DNA from: Kaistella antarctica
GTDB taxonomy: Bacteria; Bacteroidota; Bacteroidia; Flavobacteriales; Weeksellaceae
Assembly (NCBI RefSeq): GCF_900109615.1
Contig: NZ_FOIX01000004.1
Location: forward strand, 1 to 64,000
DNA length: 64,000 nucleotides
Reading direction: 5' to 3'
Shown here: in pieces, positions 53,105 to 62,206 of the stretch
Numbering within the stretch: position 1 is the first letter of the stretch
Layout of the letters: each line of letters starts with the position of its first letter
Translations under genes and position numbers: made by a program
Notes under the pieces: model-generated
The model's input: only the letters and a program-made list of their open reading frames with translations
What the model was told of the DNA's origin: nothing
The model's database searches: none

Positions 53105-54667
53105 ATGAACACAGGAACTATTTTACTCTTATTTGTTTTCGCCTATTTTATCGGGCTCTTGGTGATCTCTTATATTACGAGCAGGAATGCGGATAATCAG
53201 TCTTTTTTCATCGGGAACAAAAAAAGTAAATGGTGGCTGGTGGCCTTCGGGATGATCGGGACGAGTTTGAGTGGCGTGACCTTTATTTCGGTGCCGGGAA
53301 CCGTTGGAAAGATGACTTCTGGCGATTATGCTTTCGGTGGGTTTGAATATTACATGCTGGTTATTGGATTTTTTATAGGCTACTTTATCGTGGCCTTCGT
53401 ACTTTTGCCGCTTTATTATAAAATGAATCTGACGTCGATTTACACTTATCTCGGTCGGCGTTTTAATGTGGAAGCCCATAAAATTGGATCGATATTTTTT
53501 ATTATTTCACGCTCTATCGGGGCGACAGCGAGGTTATTTCTCGTCGTTAATGTTTTGCAGATTTTCCTTTTAGAAGGGTTAGGAATTCCTTTCTGGTTGA
53601 CGGCAGCCGTTATTTTATTAATGGTTTTACTGTACACTTTTGAAGGTGGTGTAAAGACGATTGTGATTACCGATACGTTGCAAACTTCGTTTATGATCAT
53701 CAGTTTGATCGCTTGTATTGTTTTTATTTTATCGCAACTGAATCTTTCGGCGGGTGAAGCGTACACCGTTTTAGCCCAAAAAGATTATACGCATTTTATC
53801 AATTTTGATGTCAACTCTAAAACCTTTTTCCTGAAAACTATTTTGGGTGGAATGTTTATTACCATCGCAATGACGGGATTGGATCAGGAAATGATGCAGA
53901 AAAACATCTCGGTTGACAATCTTCATAATTCGAAAAAGAATATGCTGACTTTCGCCGTGACCTTATTAATTGTGAACCTTGCTTTCTTATTTTTGGGTGG
54001 ACTACTCTATCTATTTTCCATGGAAAATGGGGCGGTTTATGGTGAGATTGTAAACGTGGTAAATGGTCAGGAAAGCATCACGAATGCTTTTGGTTTTAAA
54101 GATGCTTCAACAGGCGCGATTAACAACATTATGGGTGATGATTTGTTTCCAGCACTTTCGTTGCAAGGCTATTTTCCCTTATTTATTTCGGTCATTTTTA
54201 TTATCGGTTTAATTTCGGCGCTTTTCCCGTCTGCCGACGGCGCGCTCACAGCGGTAACCAGTTCTTACTGTGTCGATTTATTAAACATGAACGAAGACAA
54301 GGAGAAAACAGAAAAGCTAAAGAAGAAAACCAGAATGACTGTTCACTTGATCTTCACTGTTATTTTCTTTGTTTTAATCATGGTTTTCAAAGCCATCAAT
54401 GATAAGTCCATCGTATATCTCATCATGGAAGTTGCGGGTTATACGTACGGACCACTGCTAGGACTTTTCGCTTTTGGGATTTTAACGAAATATCAGATTG
54501 TAAAGAAATACGGAATTCTGGCAGTGACTTTAGTTTCGCCAGTTTTAACTTGGTTGCTTAATTATTTTGTGACTCACAATAGCGATTATAAAATCGGTGT
54601 AGAATTGATTATTATTAATGGATTGCTGACTTTTATTGGGTTGTGGTTGATTCGGAAGAAGAGTTGA
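53105..54667 (+). CDS. Sodium/solute symporter (SSS) family protein
   Basis: 520 residues from ATG 53105 with thirteen predicted membrane helices. Typical SSS sequences are KSKWWLVAFGMIGTSLSGVT, FISVPGTVGKMTSGDYAFGG and the Na-site helix region MTGLDQEMMQKNISVDN. It resembles the flavobacterial solute:sodium symporters. Substrate unknown. The frame from 52967 would add 46 residues coded by a repeat and the promoter, so it is rejected. Confidence 0.85.
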   Translation: MNTGTILLLFVFAYFIGLLVISYITSRNADNQSFFIGNKKSKWWLVAFGMIGTSLSGVTFISVPGTVGKMTSGDYAFGGFEYYMLVIGFFIGYFIVAFVLLPLYYKMNLTSIYTYLGRRFNVEAHKIGSIFFIISRSIGATARLFLVVNVLQIFLLEGLGIPFWLTAAVILLMVLLYTFEGGVKTIVITDTLQTSFMIISLIACIVFILSQLNLSAGEAYTVLAQKDYTHFINFDVNSKTFFLKTILGGMFITIAMTGLDQEMMQKNISVDNLHNSKKNMLTFAVTLLIVNLAFLFLGGLLYLFSMENGAVYGEIVNVVNGQESITNAFGFKDASTGAINNIMGDDLFPALSLQGYFPLFISVIFIIGLISALFPSADGALTAVTSSYCVDLLNMNEDKEKTEKLKKKTRMTVHLIFTVIFFVLIMVFKAINDKSIVYLIMEVAGYTYGPLLGLFAFGILTKYQIVKKYGILAVTLVSPVLTWLLNYFVTHNSDYKIGVELIIINGLLTFIGLWLIRKKS

Positions 54668-54752
54668 AAATTCGAGAACTAATACTTTTTGAATTTGCTT
54701 GACTAACATTGTCGAGATCTTTAAAACTAACAATATTTATTATTTGAAAAGT

Positions 54753-54779
54753 AAATCCGAGCTAACCACTCGGATTTTT
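54753..54779 (+). terminator. Terminator after the symporter gene
   Basis: AAATCCGAG, loop, CTCGGATTTTTC. Confidence 0.75.
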
Positions 54780-54833
54780 CATTTTAAAATAAAAAAAAAT
54801 TTTCCACAAAATAATAAATGTTAGTATTTTTAC

Positions 54834-54841
54834 TATCTTTG
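54834..54841 (+). promoter_or_regulatory. -7 box of the HicAB operon
   Basis: TATCTTTG, exact TAnnTTTG, 18 bases before ATG 54860. Confidence 0.55.
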
Positions 54842-54859
54842 ATTCATCATTTGTAAAAT

Positions 54860-55054
54860 ATGAAAAGACTAAAAGTTGGTGAAGTAATAAAAATGCTGGA
54901 AAAAGACAGTTGGTTTCTTCATAGACAGAAAGGAAGTCATAGGCAGTACAAACATCCTGATAAAAAAGGGACAGTAACTGTAAATGGTAAACCAAGTGAA
55001 GTTTTATCGCGAATGCTCTTAAACAGCATCTTTAAACAAGCCGGCTGGAAATAA
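54860..55054 (+). CDS. hicA: HicA-family mRNA interferase toxin
   Basis: 64 residues. HicA/YcfA fold with conserved KVGEVIKMLEKDSWFLHRQ, catalytic His in KGSHRQYKHPDK and TVNGKPSEVLSRMLLNSIF. Members cleave mRNA; the antitoxin gene starts 16 bases downstream, on the same transcript. Full length for the family. Confidence 0.88.
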   Translation: MKRLKVGEVIKMLEKDSWFLHRQKGSHRQYKHPDKKGTVTVNGKPSEVLSRMLLNSIFKQAGWK

Positions 55055-55069
55055 TTTAAATTTAAAAAA

Positions 55070-55462
55070 ATGCAAAAAATAAAAGTAATAATAGATTGGG
55101 ATGAGAATTTCGGTGCAGTTTCAGATTTGGTTGACGGTTGCGTGGCGACTGGAAAAACATTCGATCAAATAAAAGAAAATTATGCTTCTGCTTTGGAGTT
55201 TCATCTTGAAGGTTTAGAACAGGAAGAAATTCCGCCAGAACTTTTGGGGAAATATAAACTTGAGTTTGAACTTACTGCTCAAGCGCTGTTACATCGATTT
55301 GATAAAATTCTTACGCGCGCAACTCTATCGCGGATTACGGGAATTAATGAAAGACAATTAGGTCATTATGTGTCAGGATATAGAAATCCAAAAGCAGAAC
55401 AAAGAAAGAAAATTGTAGAAGCATTTCATCAGTTAGGAAAAGAATTCCTTTCGGTATCATAA
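55070..55462 (+). CDS. hicB: HicB-family antitoxin with C-terminal HTH
   Basis: 130 residues. N-terminal HicB domain (KVIIDWDENFGAVSDLVDGC, VATGKTFDQIKENYASALEF), normally binding and blocking HicA, followed by a C-terminal XRE-like HTH (LTRATLSRITGINERQLGHY) that should bind the operon's own promoter. Toxin-first order is typical of hicAB. Confidence 0.88.
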   Translation: MQKIKVIIDWDENFGAVSDLVDGCVATGKTFDQIKENYASALEFHLEGLEQEEIPPELLGKYKLEFELTAQALLHRFDKILTRATLSRITGINERQLGHYVSGYRNPKAEQRKKIVEAFHQLGKEFLSVS

Positions 55463-55563
55463 ATATAAATACTGCAACTAAAAGCAGGATTTTTCATTTC
55501 CAAAACTAATTCAAAAATTGCTAATTTAGCACTGAAAAACATTACCAAAAAAACACAATCACC

Positions 55564-56100
55564 ATGAAAAAACTATTAATTCTAAGCCTGCTCTTCTTCG
55601 GAATGATCCATTCCTTCGCACAAGATAACTTCGACCTTTCCACTTTAAGGATTGGCCCTTTTACGGTTTTCATGAAAGATAAAGCGGCAGAGCAATTCAG
55701 CAAAACGAAATTGGTGACCTACGATGGTCCCAATGAATACAACAAAAAGAATAAGGTCAATTACAATGGTGAAATTATTGAAATCGCCATTATGCCCAAT
55801 TGGGATGATGTAGGACAAAAGGAAAATGGTTATCAAATTTATTCCTTATCAACCAAAAGTAAAAAATTCCGCACCAAAAGCGGAATGGGTGTTGGCAGCA
55901 CCAAAGATCAATTGATCGATGCTTACAGAAACTATCCCAATTTTTCCGTCAATCAAATGTGGGATGAAAAAACCGAAAAACAATCTTCTGCGATGAGCAG
56001 TTTTGTGCTGACTGATAATGATGCTGGAACGTACTTATCGTTCACACTGACAAATAATATAGTCACAGAAGTGAGTATTTATATGAATGAAGGTTGTTAA
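55564..56100 (+). CDS. Hypothetical secreted protein
   Basis: 178 residues. Signal peptide KKLLILSLLFFGMIHSFA. The mature part contains SKKFRTKSGMGVGSTKDQLI and the tail LTDNDAGTYLSFTLTNNIVT. No lipobox and no known motif. Predicted periplasmic or secreted. Its terminator is at 56154. Confidence 0.65.
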   Translation: MKKLLILSLLFFGMIHSFAQDNFDLSTLRIGPFTVFMKDKAAEQFSKTKLVTYDGPNEYNKKNKVNYNGEIIEIAIMPNWDDVGQKENGYQIYSLSTKSKKFRTKSGMGVGSTKDQLIDAYRNYPNFSVNQMWDEKTEKQSSAMSSFVLTDNDAGTYLSFTLTNNIVTEVSIYMNEGC

Positions 56101-56153
56101 TTATTTATGGTAAGAATCGAGAATACATTCGACTGTTAGAAAAAAGTAGACCT

Positions 56154-56189
56154 AAAAAATCCGAGTTAATAGTGCTCGGATTTTTTTTA
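56154..56189 (+). terminator. Terminator after the secreted protein gene
   Basis: AAAAAATCCGAG, loop, CTCGGATTTTTTTT. Confidence 0.85.
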
Positions 56190-56217
56190 TATCAATTAAC
56201 CATTTTACTGCATTAAA

Positions 56218-56766
56218 TTAAGGTTTCCAATAAGTCCAGCCTTCACCATTGAAAACAGCCAGCCTTTTTGCACCAGCTTTGTTGATGTAGACCATCATGC
56301 CGGGAGCGGGACGGGGAATATCATCGGTACTGGCAACCATTGGTAGAACCATTGCTTTGGTTTGAGATTCTAAAATCAGAACGCCGTCTGCATCAGATGT
56401 CTTAGCACCAATAATCGCTCGAGAAGAAGCATCTTCCGTAATAGTAGAAGCTTGAGTGGTCAGCGCCGAAGTTACATTCGCTTCATTTCCGCTGCTAAGA
56501 TCTACCCAGGTTGGCGAACCGTTATAATACTTTACTTTAGCTTTGGTCGGATCTGAGGCGTCCAGAATGATTGTTCCTTCTACAAGCCCAGCTCCTACCG
56601 GTTTTACTTTAACATAAGGCAGAATAATACCTTTGTTTTCTCCGGCTGCAAACTCAACCAAGACTGAATTTTTGTTCGACGCAGTTCCGATGGCATCGCC
56701 AATAATCACTTGTGAAAAGGCAGTAACAGAAACGAGCATAAATAAGATTGAAACTATATTTTTCAT
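56218..56766 (-). CDS. Secreted protein, second gene of a surface-protein operon
   Basis: 182 residues with a signal peptide (KNIVSILFMLVSVTAFS). The ending AKRLAVFNGEGWTYWKP, with earlier PAPGMMVYINKAG, matches the ending of the 950-residue protein upstream (PQEGMMLYDTTDKCLKIYAD, GVWACF). Members are flavobacterial secreted proteins that often follow or accompany surface repeat proteins. It lies 55 bases after the larger gene and is probably co-transcribed. Confidence 0.72.
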   Translation of the reverse strand: MKNIVSILFMLVSVTAFSQVIIGDAIGTASNKNSVLVEFAAGENKGIILPYVKVKPVGAGLVEGTIILDASDPTKAKVKYYNGSPTWVDLSSGNEANVTSALTTQASTITEDASSRAIIGAKTSDADGVLILESQTKAMVLPMVASTDDIPRPAPGMMVYINKAGAKRLAVFNGEGWTYWKP

Positions 56767-56821
56767 TGTGTATTTCTTTAATTTTTAAAATGAACTTGAG
56801 TGTAATGATTGACACCAACCA

Positions 56822-59674
56822 TTATGGACAAGCTGGTTGAGAGAAGCAAGCCCAAACTCCATCTGCGTAAATTTTAAGACATTTATCAGTGGTATCATAA
56901 AGCATCATTCCTTCTTGTGGAGTGGTGATTCCACCTAGATCTGCTTTGGCAACTCTGGTGATGACAAAACCTTTGGTATTCGATTCTAAAGCAATGTGAC
57001 CCGACTTTCTAACCATTGGCCATTGATCTGCATCTTCAATTCCCGCTCTTTGTAATAAAGTGATTCCCAGCTTCGTATCGGGACCAATCCCTGTTGTGTT
57101 TGCCGGATTATAACAGGCACAAGGCACAATTTTTAATCCATATCCACGACCTGTGATGTTGGTTGTCCCAACTACATTTTGGGTAATGGTGATCACGTTG
57201 GGAGAATTAGCATTCCACAAGATCGTATTAAAGACATTACCATTAATTAGTTCTAAAGGAAATAGGAGACCGCCCGACACTTTGCTTCCGAACATGGTTA
57301 CCGTTCCAGTTGGGCTAATCACCACCTTAATTAAAGGCGCCGCTGAAGTTCCCGTCATCTGCCATATCTTTTGCGTTCCCGTTACACCGCCCGTGCCGTA
57401 GGTTGTTCCATCCAGAAAACGGATATTGATTCCGGGCGCCGGCGTACTTTCCTGCTGAAATTCTAGTTCCGAACTCGCCAGATTAACTCCATTGATATTC
57501 ATATTAAAGGAATTATCTAACTTATAAATATCGAAAACAAAACCATAATTGGTAGCGGGCTGATTAAATACTTTTGGCACACCACCTTCTGCCGTAAATG
57601 TTTCACCTAAAACCTGTTCTGTACAAATCTCTGTCTGACTAAAAAGAACTTGAAGAACTTTTATATTATTACAAACTCCGCCTAATCCATTATTAGCACA
57701 CTCAAATGCGGCGTTGGTCGGAGGAACATTGAGATCAGAATTCGTTGCGTCAGGATCTGTAACATCGTTCGGTCTCAAAATAGACGCATTAAAATCTTGA
57801 TTTCCTGGAGTCACAGCAGAAGTGACAAGGGTGGCGAAGTTGTAGGTGATCTCACAACCGTTCGGCAGATCGAGACTGGAGGAATACGTTCGGGTTGCTG
57901 AATTATAAGTAATCGCAAGAGATTCTGTTCCACAACCGTTTCCGATAAAAGAAAGACTTTGCGGATTAAAACCAAGTGGAAGAACGAATTTAAACTGAGC
58001 GCCTTCCACACTACTCGGTCCATCATTTTTCACTTTGATGCTGAAGTTCAGAATGTCTCCAGGCACAACTGCAGCTTTACTGGCAATAACATGAGAAATT
58101 TTAAGATCAGCAATCTTGGTTTCGATGTTGGTCGGTAAGGTTACTGAAGGTCCAGTTACGAAAGCCCAAGTATCCATGGATTTCTTGTCTCCAAATTGGC
58201 CTGCAGTTCCGGTGCCGCCTACTCCCCAAATATGTCCATTCGTATTACTGCTAATTCCGGCACTGCTCGTCGGGGGCAACTGGCTGTTATTTTTCGGATT
58301 GGAATTCGTTCCATTGGTTACATCAGGAATGTCGATATCATTCCAGTACACAATATCTGAAACCACATTGTTCAGGTTCGTATCATCTAAAAGCTCGATC
58401 ACAGTACCAAATTGATTATATTCCATATCAATGTAGGGAAAGTGAACTTCAGCTCCCTGCAATTTTACAGTGGTCGCGACTGGTTCAATTCCGGCGGGTA
58501 ACAAATTGCCACTTCCATCTTTCCCATCCCAATAAATGCTGTTATCTCCAGTGGCGGCAAAACCAATCAGAACTCTGGCAGGAAAAGCCTCCGGATTCTC
58601 GGAACTTTTAATATTAATATTATATTTACCATCACGATTGGAGGTAAATTTCACGTAGCCACCTTTGTTACTCACCTGTCCTTCAACACCTTCAACACCC
58701 TGAAAAGTTAAACCTGTTACGACAGGAACTACGGGTGCTTTTTTCAGCCACGTGGAATTTCCGGGAACTGCACCGATCGAAGTCAACGGAAGATCACCAG
58801 CAGGTAAATTGTAAAATATTTTATGAGTAACGTGCGTTGGGGTGTCTGCATTCAGAGGATTCTGAACGTCTGAATTGCTTAAATTGCTTTTGTTTAAACT
58901 TTTGTAAAGAGGAACGCCACCTGCTCCCAGGAAACCATTATTGTTCACAAAAAAGGTAAAATATAAACCGTTATTTCCATTGTTGTTGATACGATACGTA
59001 AAACCGTCATCCGTTAAAGCGTAAACAATTCCCCGAAAACCATTGGCGTTAGAGCTTGTATTCCCATTGGAAAGATTCAGCACATTGGTATAAACCCGAC
59101 CTTTAATAAAAGCAGTGTTAGCGGTATTAATTACGGAAACATCCCAAGATGGAATACCATTATCTCCCTGTGTCCAACTGGCATTTGCCAAAATCGTCGT
59201 ACCTGGATCTCCCGTAGTTCTTCCAATAAATTCTACGCGGTAGATCCCAGTGGCTCCGGTAGGAACTTGATAATAGATTGGCGTGTATCGATTGCCGCCA
59301 GTTTGTCCAGACAGTTGCGGTCCGGCAAGCTCCGCTACACGATTCGAAATTTGACCTGCGATCGTAGCATCATTCAGAAGTAGGCCTCCGGAAGGACTAT
59401 AAAGTTTAATTGCTGAAGGGCCTGTTGCCAATTGCGCGCTCGATGCCAGGGTGATTCGTTCTCCCACTTTAGCATAGACGAAATGCGTTCCTTGTGTGGG
59501 GAAAGGCCATCGCTCTGCATCAACAGTAGGACTGGAACGCAGAAATGCGCGATAGCCAAGTTTTCCATCTGGATAAAGATCTTTCGAACCGTCCGCCAAA
59601 AGTTGATTGCTAAAAAGCAGAAAAAGCCCGATAAATGATATCCGAAGTTTAAAAAAAGTAGTTAGTTTTCTCAT
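56822..59674 (-). CDS. Large secreted surface protein with DUF11 domain
   Basis: 950 residues. Signal peptide ends near FSNQLLA. The first 500 residues are repetitive and Asn/Gly-rich with no known domain, and a DUF11-type beta-sandwich follows (ADLKISHVIASKAAVVPGDI, LNFSIKVKNDGPSSVEGAQF) as in many adhesin-like bacterial surface proteins. The C-terminal part ends in a motif shared with the next gene. No T9SS type A sorting domain is seen, so its export route is uncertain. Confidence 0.75.
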   Translation of the reverse strand: MRKLTTFFKLRISFIGLFLLFSNQLLADGSKDLYPDGKLGYRAFLRSSPTVDAERWPFPTQGTHFVYAKVGERITLASSAQLATGPSAIKLYSPSGGLLLNDATIAGQISNRVAELAGPQLSGQTGGNRYTPIYYQVPTGATGIYRVEFIGRTTGDPGTTILANASWTQGDNGIPSWDVSVINTANTAFIKGRVYTNVLNLSNGNTSSNANGFRGIVYALTDDGFTYRINNNGNNGLYFTFFVNNNGFLGAGGVPLYKSLNKSNLSNSDVQNPLNADTPTHVTHKIFYNLPAGDLPLTSIGAVPGNSTWLKKAPVVPVVTGLTFQGVEGVEGQVSNKGGYVKFTSNRDGKYNINIKSSENPEAFPARVLIGFAATGDNSIYWDGKDGSGNLLPAGIEPVATTVKLQGAEVHFPYIDMEYNQFGTVIELLDDTNLNNVVSDIVYWNDIDIPDVTNGTNSNPKNNSQLPPTSSAGISSNTNGHIWGVGGTGTAGQFGDKKSMDTWAFVTGPSVTLPTNIETKIADLKISHVIASKAAVVPGDILNFSIKVKNDGPSSVEGAQFKFVLPLGFNPQSLSFIGNGCGTESLAITYNSATRTYSSSLDLPNGCEITYNFATLVTSAVTPGNQDFNASILRPNDVTDPDATNSDLNVPPTNAAFECANNGLGGVCNNIKVLQVLFSQTEICTEQVLGETFTAEGGVPKVFNQPATNYGFVFDIYKLDNSFNMNINGVNLASSELEFQQESTPAPGINIRFLDGTTYGTGGVTGTQKIWQMTGTSAAPLIKVVISPTGTVTMFGSKVSGGLLFPLELINGNVFNTILWNANSPNVITITQNVVGTTNITGRGYGLKIVPCACYNPANTTGIGPDTKLGITLLQRAGIEDADQWPMVRKSGHIALESNTKGFVITRVAKADLGGITTPQEGMMLYDTTDKCLKIYADGVWACFSQPACP

Positions 59675-60064
59675 ATGTCTAGTAAATAATGATGTAAAAT
59701 CTAATCCTGAGTGTGTTTTTGTAATGGTGACCGGAAAGCTTTAAGTTTTTAAATATTCGGATTTCTACTACTTAAGAATAAGTGTGTAAAATCTTTTATC
59801 GTTGTAAAGAGTGCTGTTTCACAATTTCAGACGCGGAGCATAGTAACTCCGCATTCTGTCCTTGCTTTTCATCATTTGCCCCGAAGGGACATTCTTTAGT
59901 TTGGATCAAATCCGTATATCGATTTCAACTGTAAGTCTTTTTATTTGTCGGAAGCAAAAGTAAGTGCCGATGAGACATCAACAAAGGACAAGACTTACCA
60001 CTTTCCCTAAAGTGGTAAAACAAACATTTTTAAAAACTTGACTTTTAGTATTTTAGCGAGATTA
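59675..60064. other. Long leader region of the surface-protein operon
   Basis: 390 bases between the regulator gene and the surface-protein operon. Holds the palindrome at 59995-60018, a hairpin GCGGAG ... CTCCGC (59833-59852) and a TTGCCCCGAAGGGACA element near 59876. No reading frame of note. Long enough to hold the operon promoter and a 5' leader. Confidence 0.5.
59995..60018. promoter_or_regulatory. Palindrome P1, possible operator
   Basis: TTACCACTTT, CCCT, AAAGTGGTAA: perfect 10-bp arms. Its centre and arms match palindrome P2 at 61963-61988 (TTACCGTTTT, CCCG, AAAACGGTAA). P1 begins 321 bases upstream of the surface-protein ATG at 59674. It could be an operator for the neighbouring regulator. 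Confidence 0.55.
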
Positions 60065-61642
60065 CTATTTTTCGATCTCTTGTAAATAAGCGATGAAAAC
60101 AGACGGCGACATCGTCATAATCTTTTTGAAAACCGTAGAAAATTTGTTTTGAGAGGAGAATCCGGCTTCTTCGGAGAGAACTGCCATTTTATATTTACGG
60201 TAAATGGGAAAGTCTTTTAATTTTTTAACGATATAATTAATACGCAGCTCATTGATGTAATTATTGAAATCCTTCTTTTGATACGTATTAATAATATAGG
60301 AAAGGTATTTTGAATTGGTTTGGCAATAAGTCGACAGACTTGAGAGTGAAATAGTGTTTTCTAAAAATAAAGTGGATGCCTCAAATTCCTGCAATTTCAG
60401 TAGGAGCTTACGTTCTGTTTCTTCATTCATCATTGCAGATGATTCTGTTTTCGAACAGTCAGAAACCGCCTCACTCACTTTTATTTTGTCACTATCTAAT
60501 TGCGAAATATATTTATTTTTTTCGTTGAGTTTTTCGTCCAGATCTTTCAACAGCTTTTTAAAATCTTCAAGATTTCTTTTATGTCTTCTTTTTGAAAGGA
60601 TAAAATAGACCGCGCCCAAAACAAACAATAAACCACAAACAACGATAATAATTGTTTTAGTATGGTTTTTTTCTTCTGAAATTTTATTGGTTGTTTCTAA
60701 AGAATTAAAGGATTTGTTAATAAAATCGGAAGTTTCCAAATTGATTTTTTCTACCACAGAATCCTGCTTTTTCTGCACGATCAATACCTTCTCAACATCA
60801 TTTGTCAGCGTGTAGAATTTTGTAGAAGTTTCATTGAACTCTTTTTTCAAGGCTAAATAGTCGGACTTATTACAGATTTTCTCTGCTAAAATTAAATACT
60901 TTTTTGCTTCCTTTAAATCTTTTCGATCGATGTAAATATTTGCAAAACCATTATAGATTAAACCGACTATAAAGTTTTCAGGGTCGGCTTTGGTAAACTC
61001 CAAAGCCTTCTTATAGTGAATCAAGGATTGATCGAGGTCTTCAAGTTTATAATAGCTCAAACCCAGTAACTGCTCATTGTTAGCCGTGAAAAAATCGAGA
61101 TTTGCCTCTGCTAAATTGAAATGCTTCTGAGCTTGACGAACATTTTGTATCGCGATTTTATATTTCTTCTGATCGATCTGGTTGTATGCTTTCTCCTGGA
61201 ACATTAACCCTTTTAAATTATTTGCCGATTTTGGATTTTCGATTTTATCGCTTATCTCCAACGCTTTATCTAAATATTTTTTGGAGTAATCATGTAATTG
61301 CAAGAGTCGGTACTGGGTGCCCAAAAAACCATAGACCTTCGCTTGCCAGGAATAATTATCGGTCTGCCCGATGATCTCCGCCGATTGCAAAGCGTAGTCG
61401 ACTGACTTTTTTACTTCTCCGGACTGTTTGTACAAAGAAGCAGAAAGCATTAAACTTCTGGTTTTCAGCAAAGGTGTTTCAGAAATAGTATAAAGCGAAT
61501 CGGCCGTCTTCAGTGCTGATTTAAAATCAGTGTGAGCCGTTTCTAAATAAGTTTTAGTATAAATTTTATTGTAAATCTCAAGATCCTGAGAAAAAGAAAG
61601 GGAGTAAAAAAATAAGCTAACTAATAAAAGAGCGTTCTTCAT
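60065..61642 (-). CDS. TPR-domain membrane regulator with AraC-type HTH
   Basis: 525 residues. Signal peptide (KNALLLVSLFFYSLSFS), then about 300 residues of TPR-like helical repeats (AKVYGFLGTQYRLLQLHDYS; GLSYYKLEDLDQSLIHYKKA; NGFANIYIDRKDLKEAKKYL), one membrane helix (TIIIVVCGLLFVLGAVYFIL) and a C-terminal AraC-type HTH (YIINTYQKKDFNNYINELRI, and EEAGFSSQNKFSTVFKKIM). The layout is a sensor outside the cytoplasm joined to a DNA-binding part inside. Known flavobacterial members regulate nearby secreted-protein genes. Likely to act on the two palindromes flanking it, by inference. Confidence 0.8.
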   Translation of the reverse strand: MKNALLLVSLFFYSLSFSQDLEIYNKIYTKTYLETAHTDFKSALKTADSLYTISETPLLKTRSLMLSASLYKQSGEVKKSVDYALQSAEIIGQTDNYSWQAKVYGFLGTQYRLLQLHDYSKKYLDKALEISDKIENPKSANNLKGLMFQEKAYNQIDQKKYKIAIQNVRQAQKHFNLAEANLDFFTANNEQLLGLSYYKLEDLDQSLIHYKKALEFTKADPENFIVGLIYNGFANIYIDRKDLKEAKKYLILAEKICNKSDYLALKKEFNETSTKFYTLTNDVEKVLIVQKKQDSVVEKINLETSDFINKSFNSLETTNKISEEKNHTKTIIIVVCGLLFVLGAVYFILSKRRHKRNLEDFKKLLKDLDEKLNEKNKYISQLDSDKIKVSEAVSDCSKTESSAMMNEETERKLLLKLQEFEASTLFLENTISLSSLSTYCQTNSKYLSYIINTYQKKDFNNYINELRINYIVKKLKDFPIYRKYKMAVLSEEAGFSSQNKFSTVFKKIMTMSPSVFIAYLQEIEK

Positions 61643-62177
61643 AATATTTTTTGCTGAGATTTTGCCGTAACCGATTGAGACGTTTAGATATTGAAAATCT
61701 AATGAAACTGAAATGGAATAATTTACAATTCAATTACTAAAATTCTTGGTTCAATAATAATCGTAGCGAATTTAAAGCTTTTATTGAACAATCGTTTAAC
61801 ATTATTAACTATTTAATGAAAACTTATTTTTCAACTAAAACCAACTGAAGCGGTACAAAAATTAAATGGCGCAACAAACTTAAAGACCGTCATACAAAGG
61901 TATAGACAATGAAATCACCTTCGAATACAAACAACTGCAATCTTTTAATTATCGATAACTAATTTACCGTTTTCCCGAAAACGGTAAAGACAAAAAACCA
62001 TATCGGCGGCCACTTTCACTAAACTTCGGCTCAAATTAAAATACCTGTGTAACCTTTTACTATAAGATTGCTAGAAGCTAAAAAATAAACAATTAAATGT
62101 TTAAAATTAGATCATCACCCTCAAAACGGATTCCCAATAGGTGGTTTATATCATTTCTTTAACCCATCTATAATTCG
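61643..62177. other. Long gap between the regulator and transketolase genes
   Basis: About 535 bases upstream of two divergent genes (regulator leftward, transketolase rightward). Contains palindrome P2 and the transketolase -7 box, and is AT-rich. No coding frame of note. Confidence 0.5.
61963..61988. promoter_or_regulatory. Palindrome P2, possible operator
   Basis: TTTACCGTTTTC, CC, GAAAACGGTAAA: perfect 12-bp arms. It starts 321 bases upstream of the regulator ATG at 61642, the same distance as P1 to the surface-protein ATG. It is also about 220 bases upstream of the transketolase start. Confidence 0.55.
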
Positions 62178-62185
62178 TAAATTTG
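62178..62185 (+). promoter_or_regulatory. -7 box of the transketolase operon
   Basis: TAAATTTG, exact TAnnTTTG. A TTG at 62183 that opens a longer frame lies inside it, so translation begins at ATG 62207. Confidence 0.6.
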
Positions 62186-62206
62186 CCCACACATAAATCA
62201 ACAATA

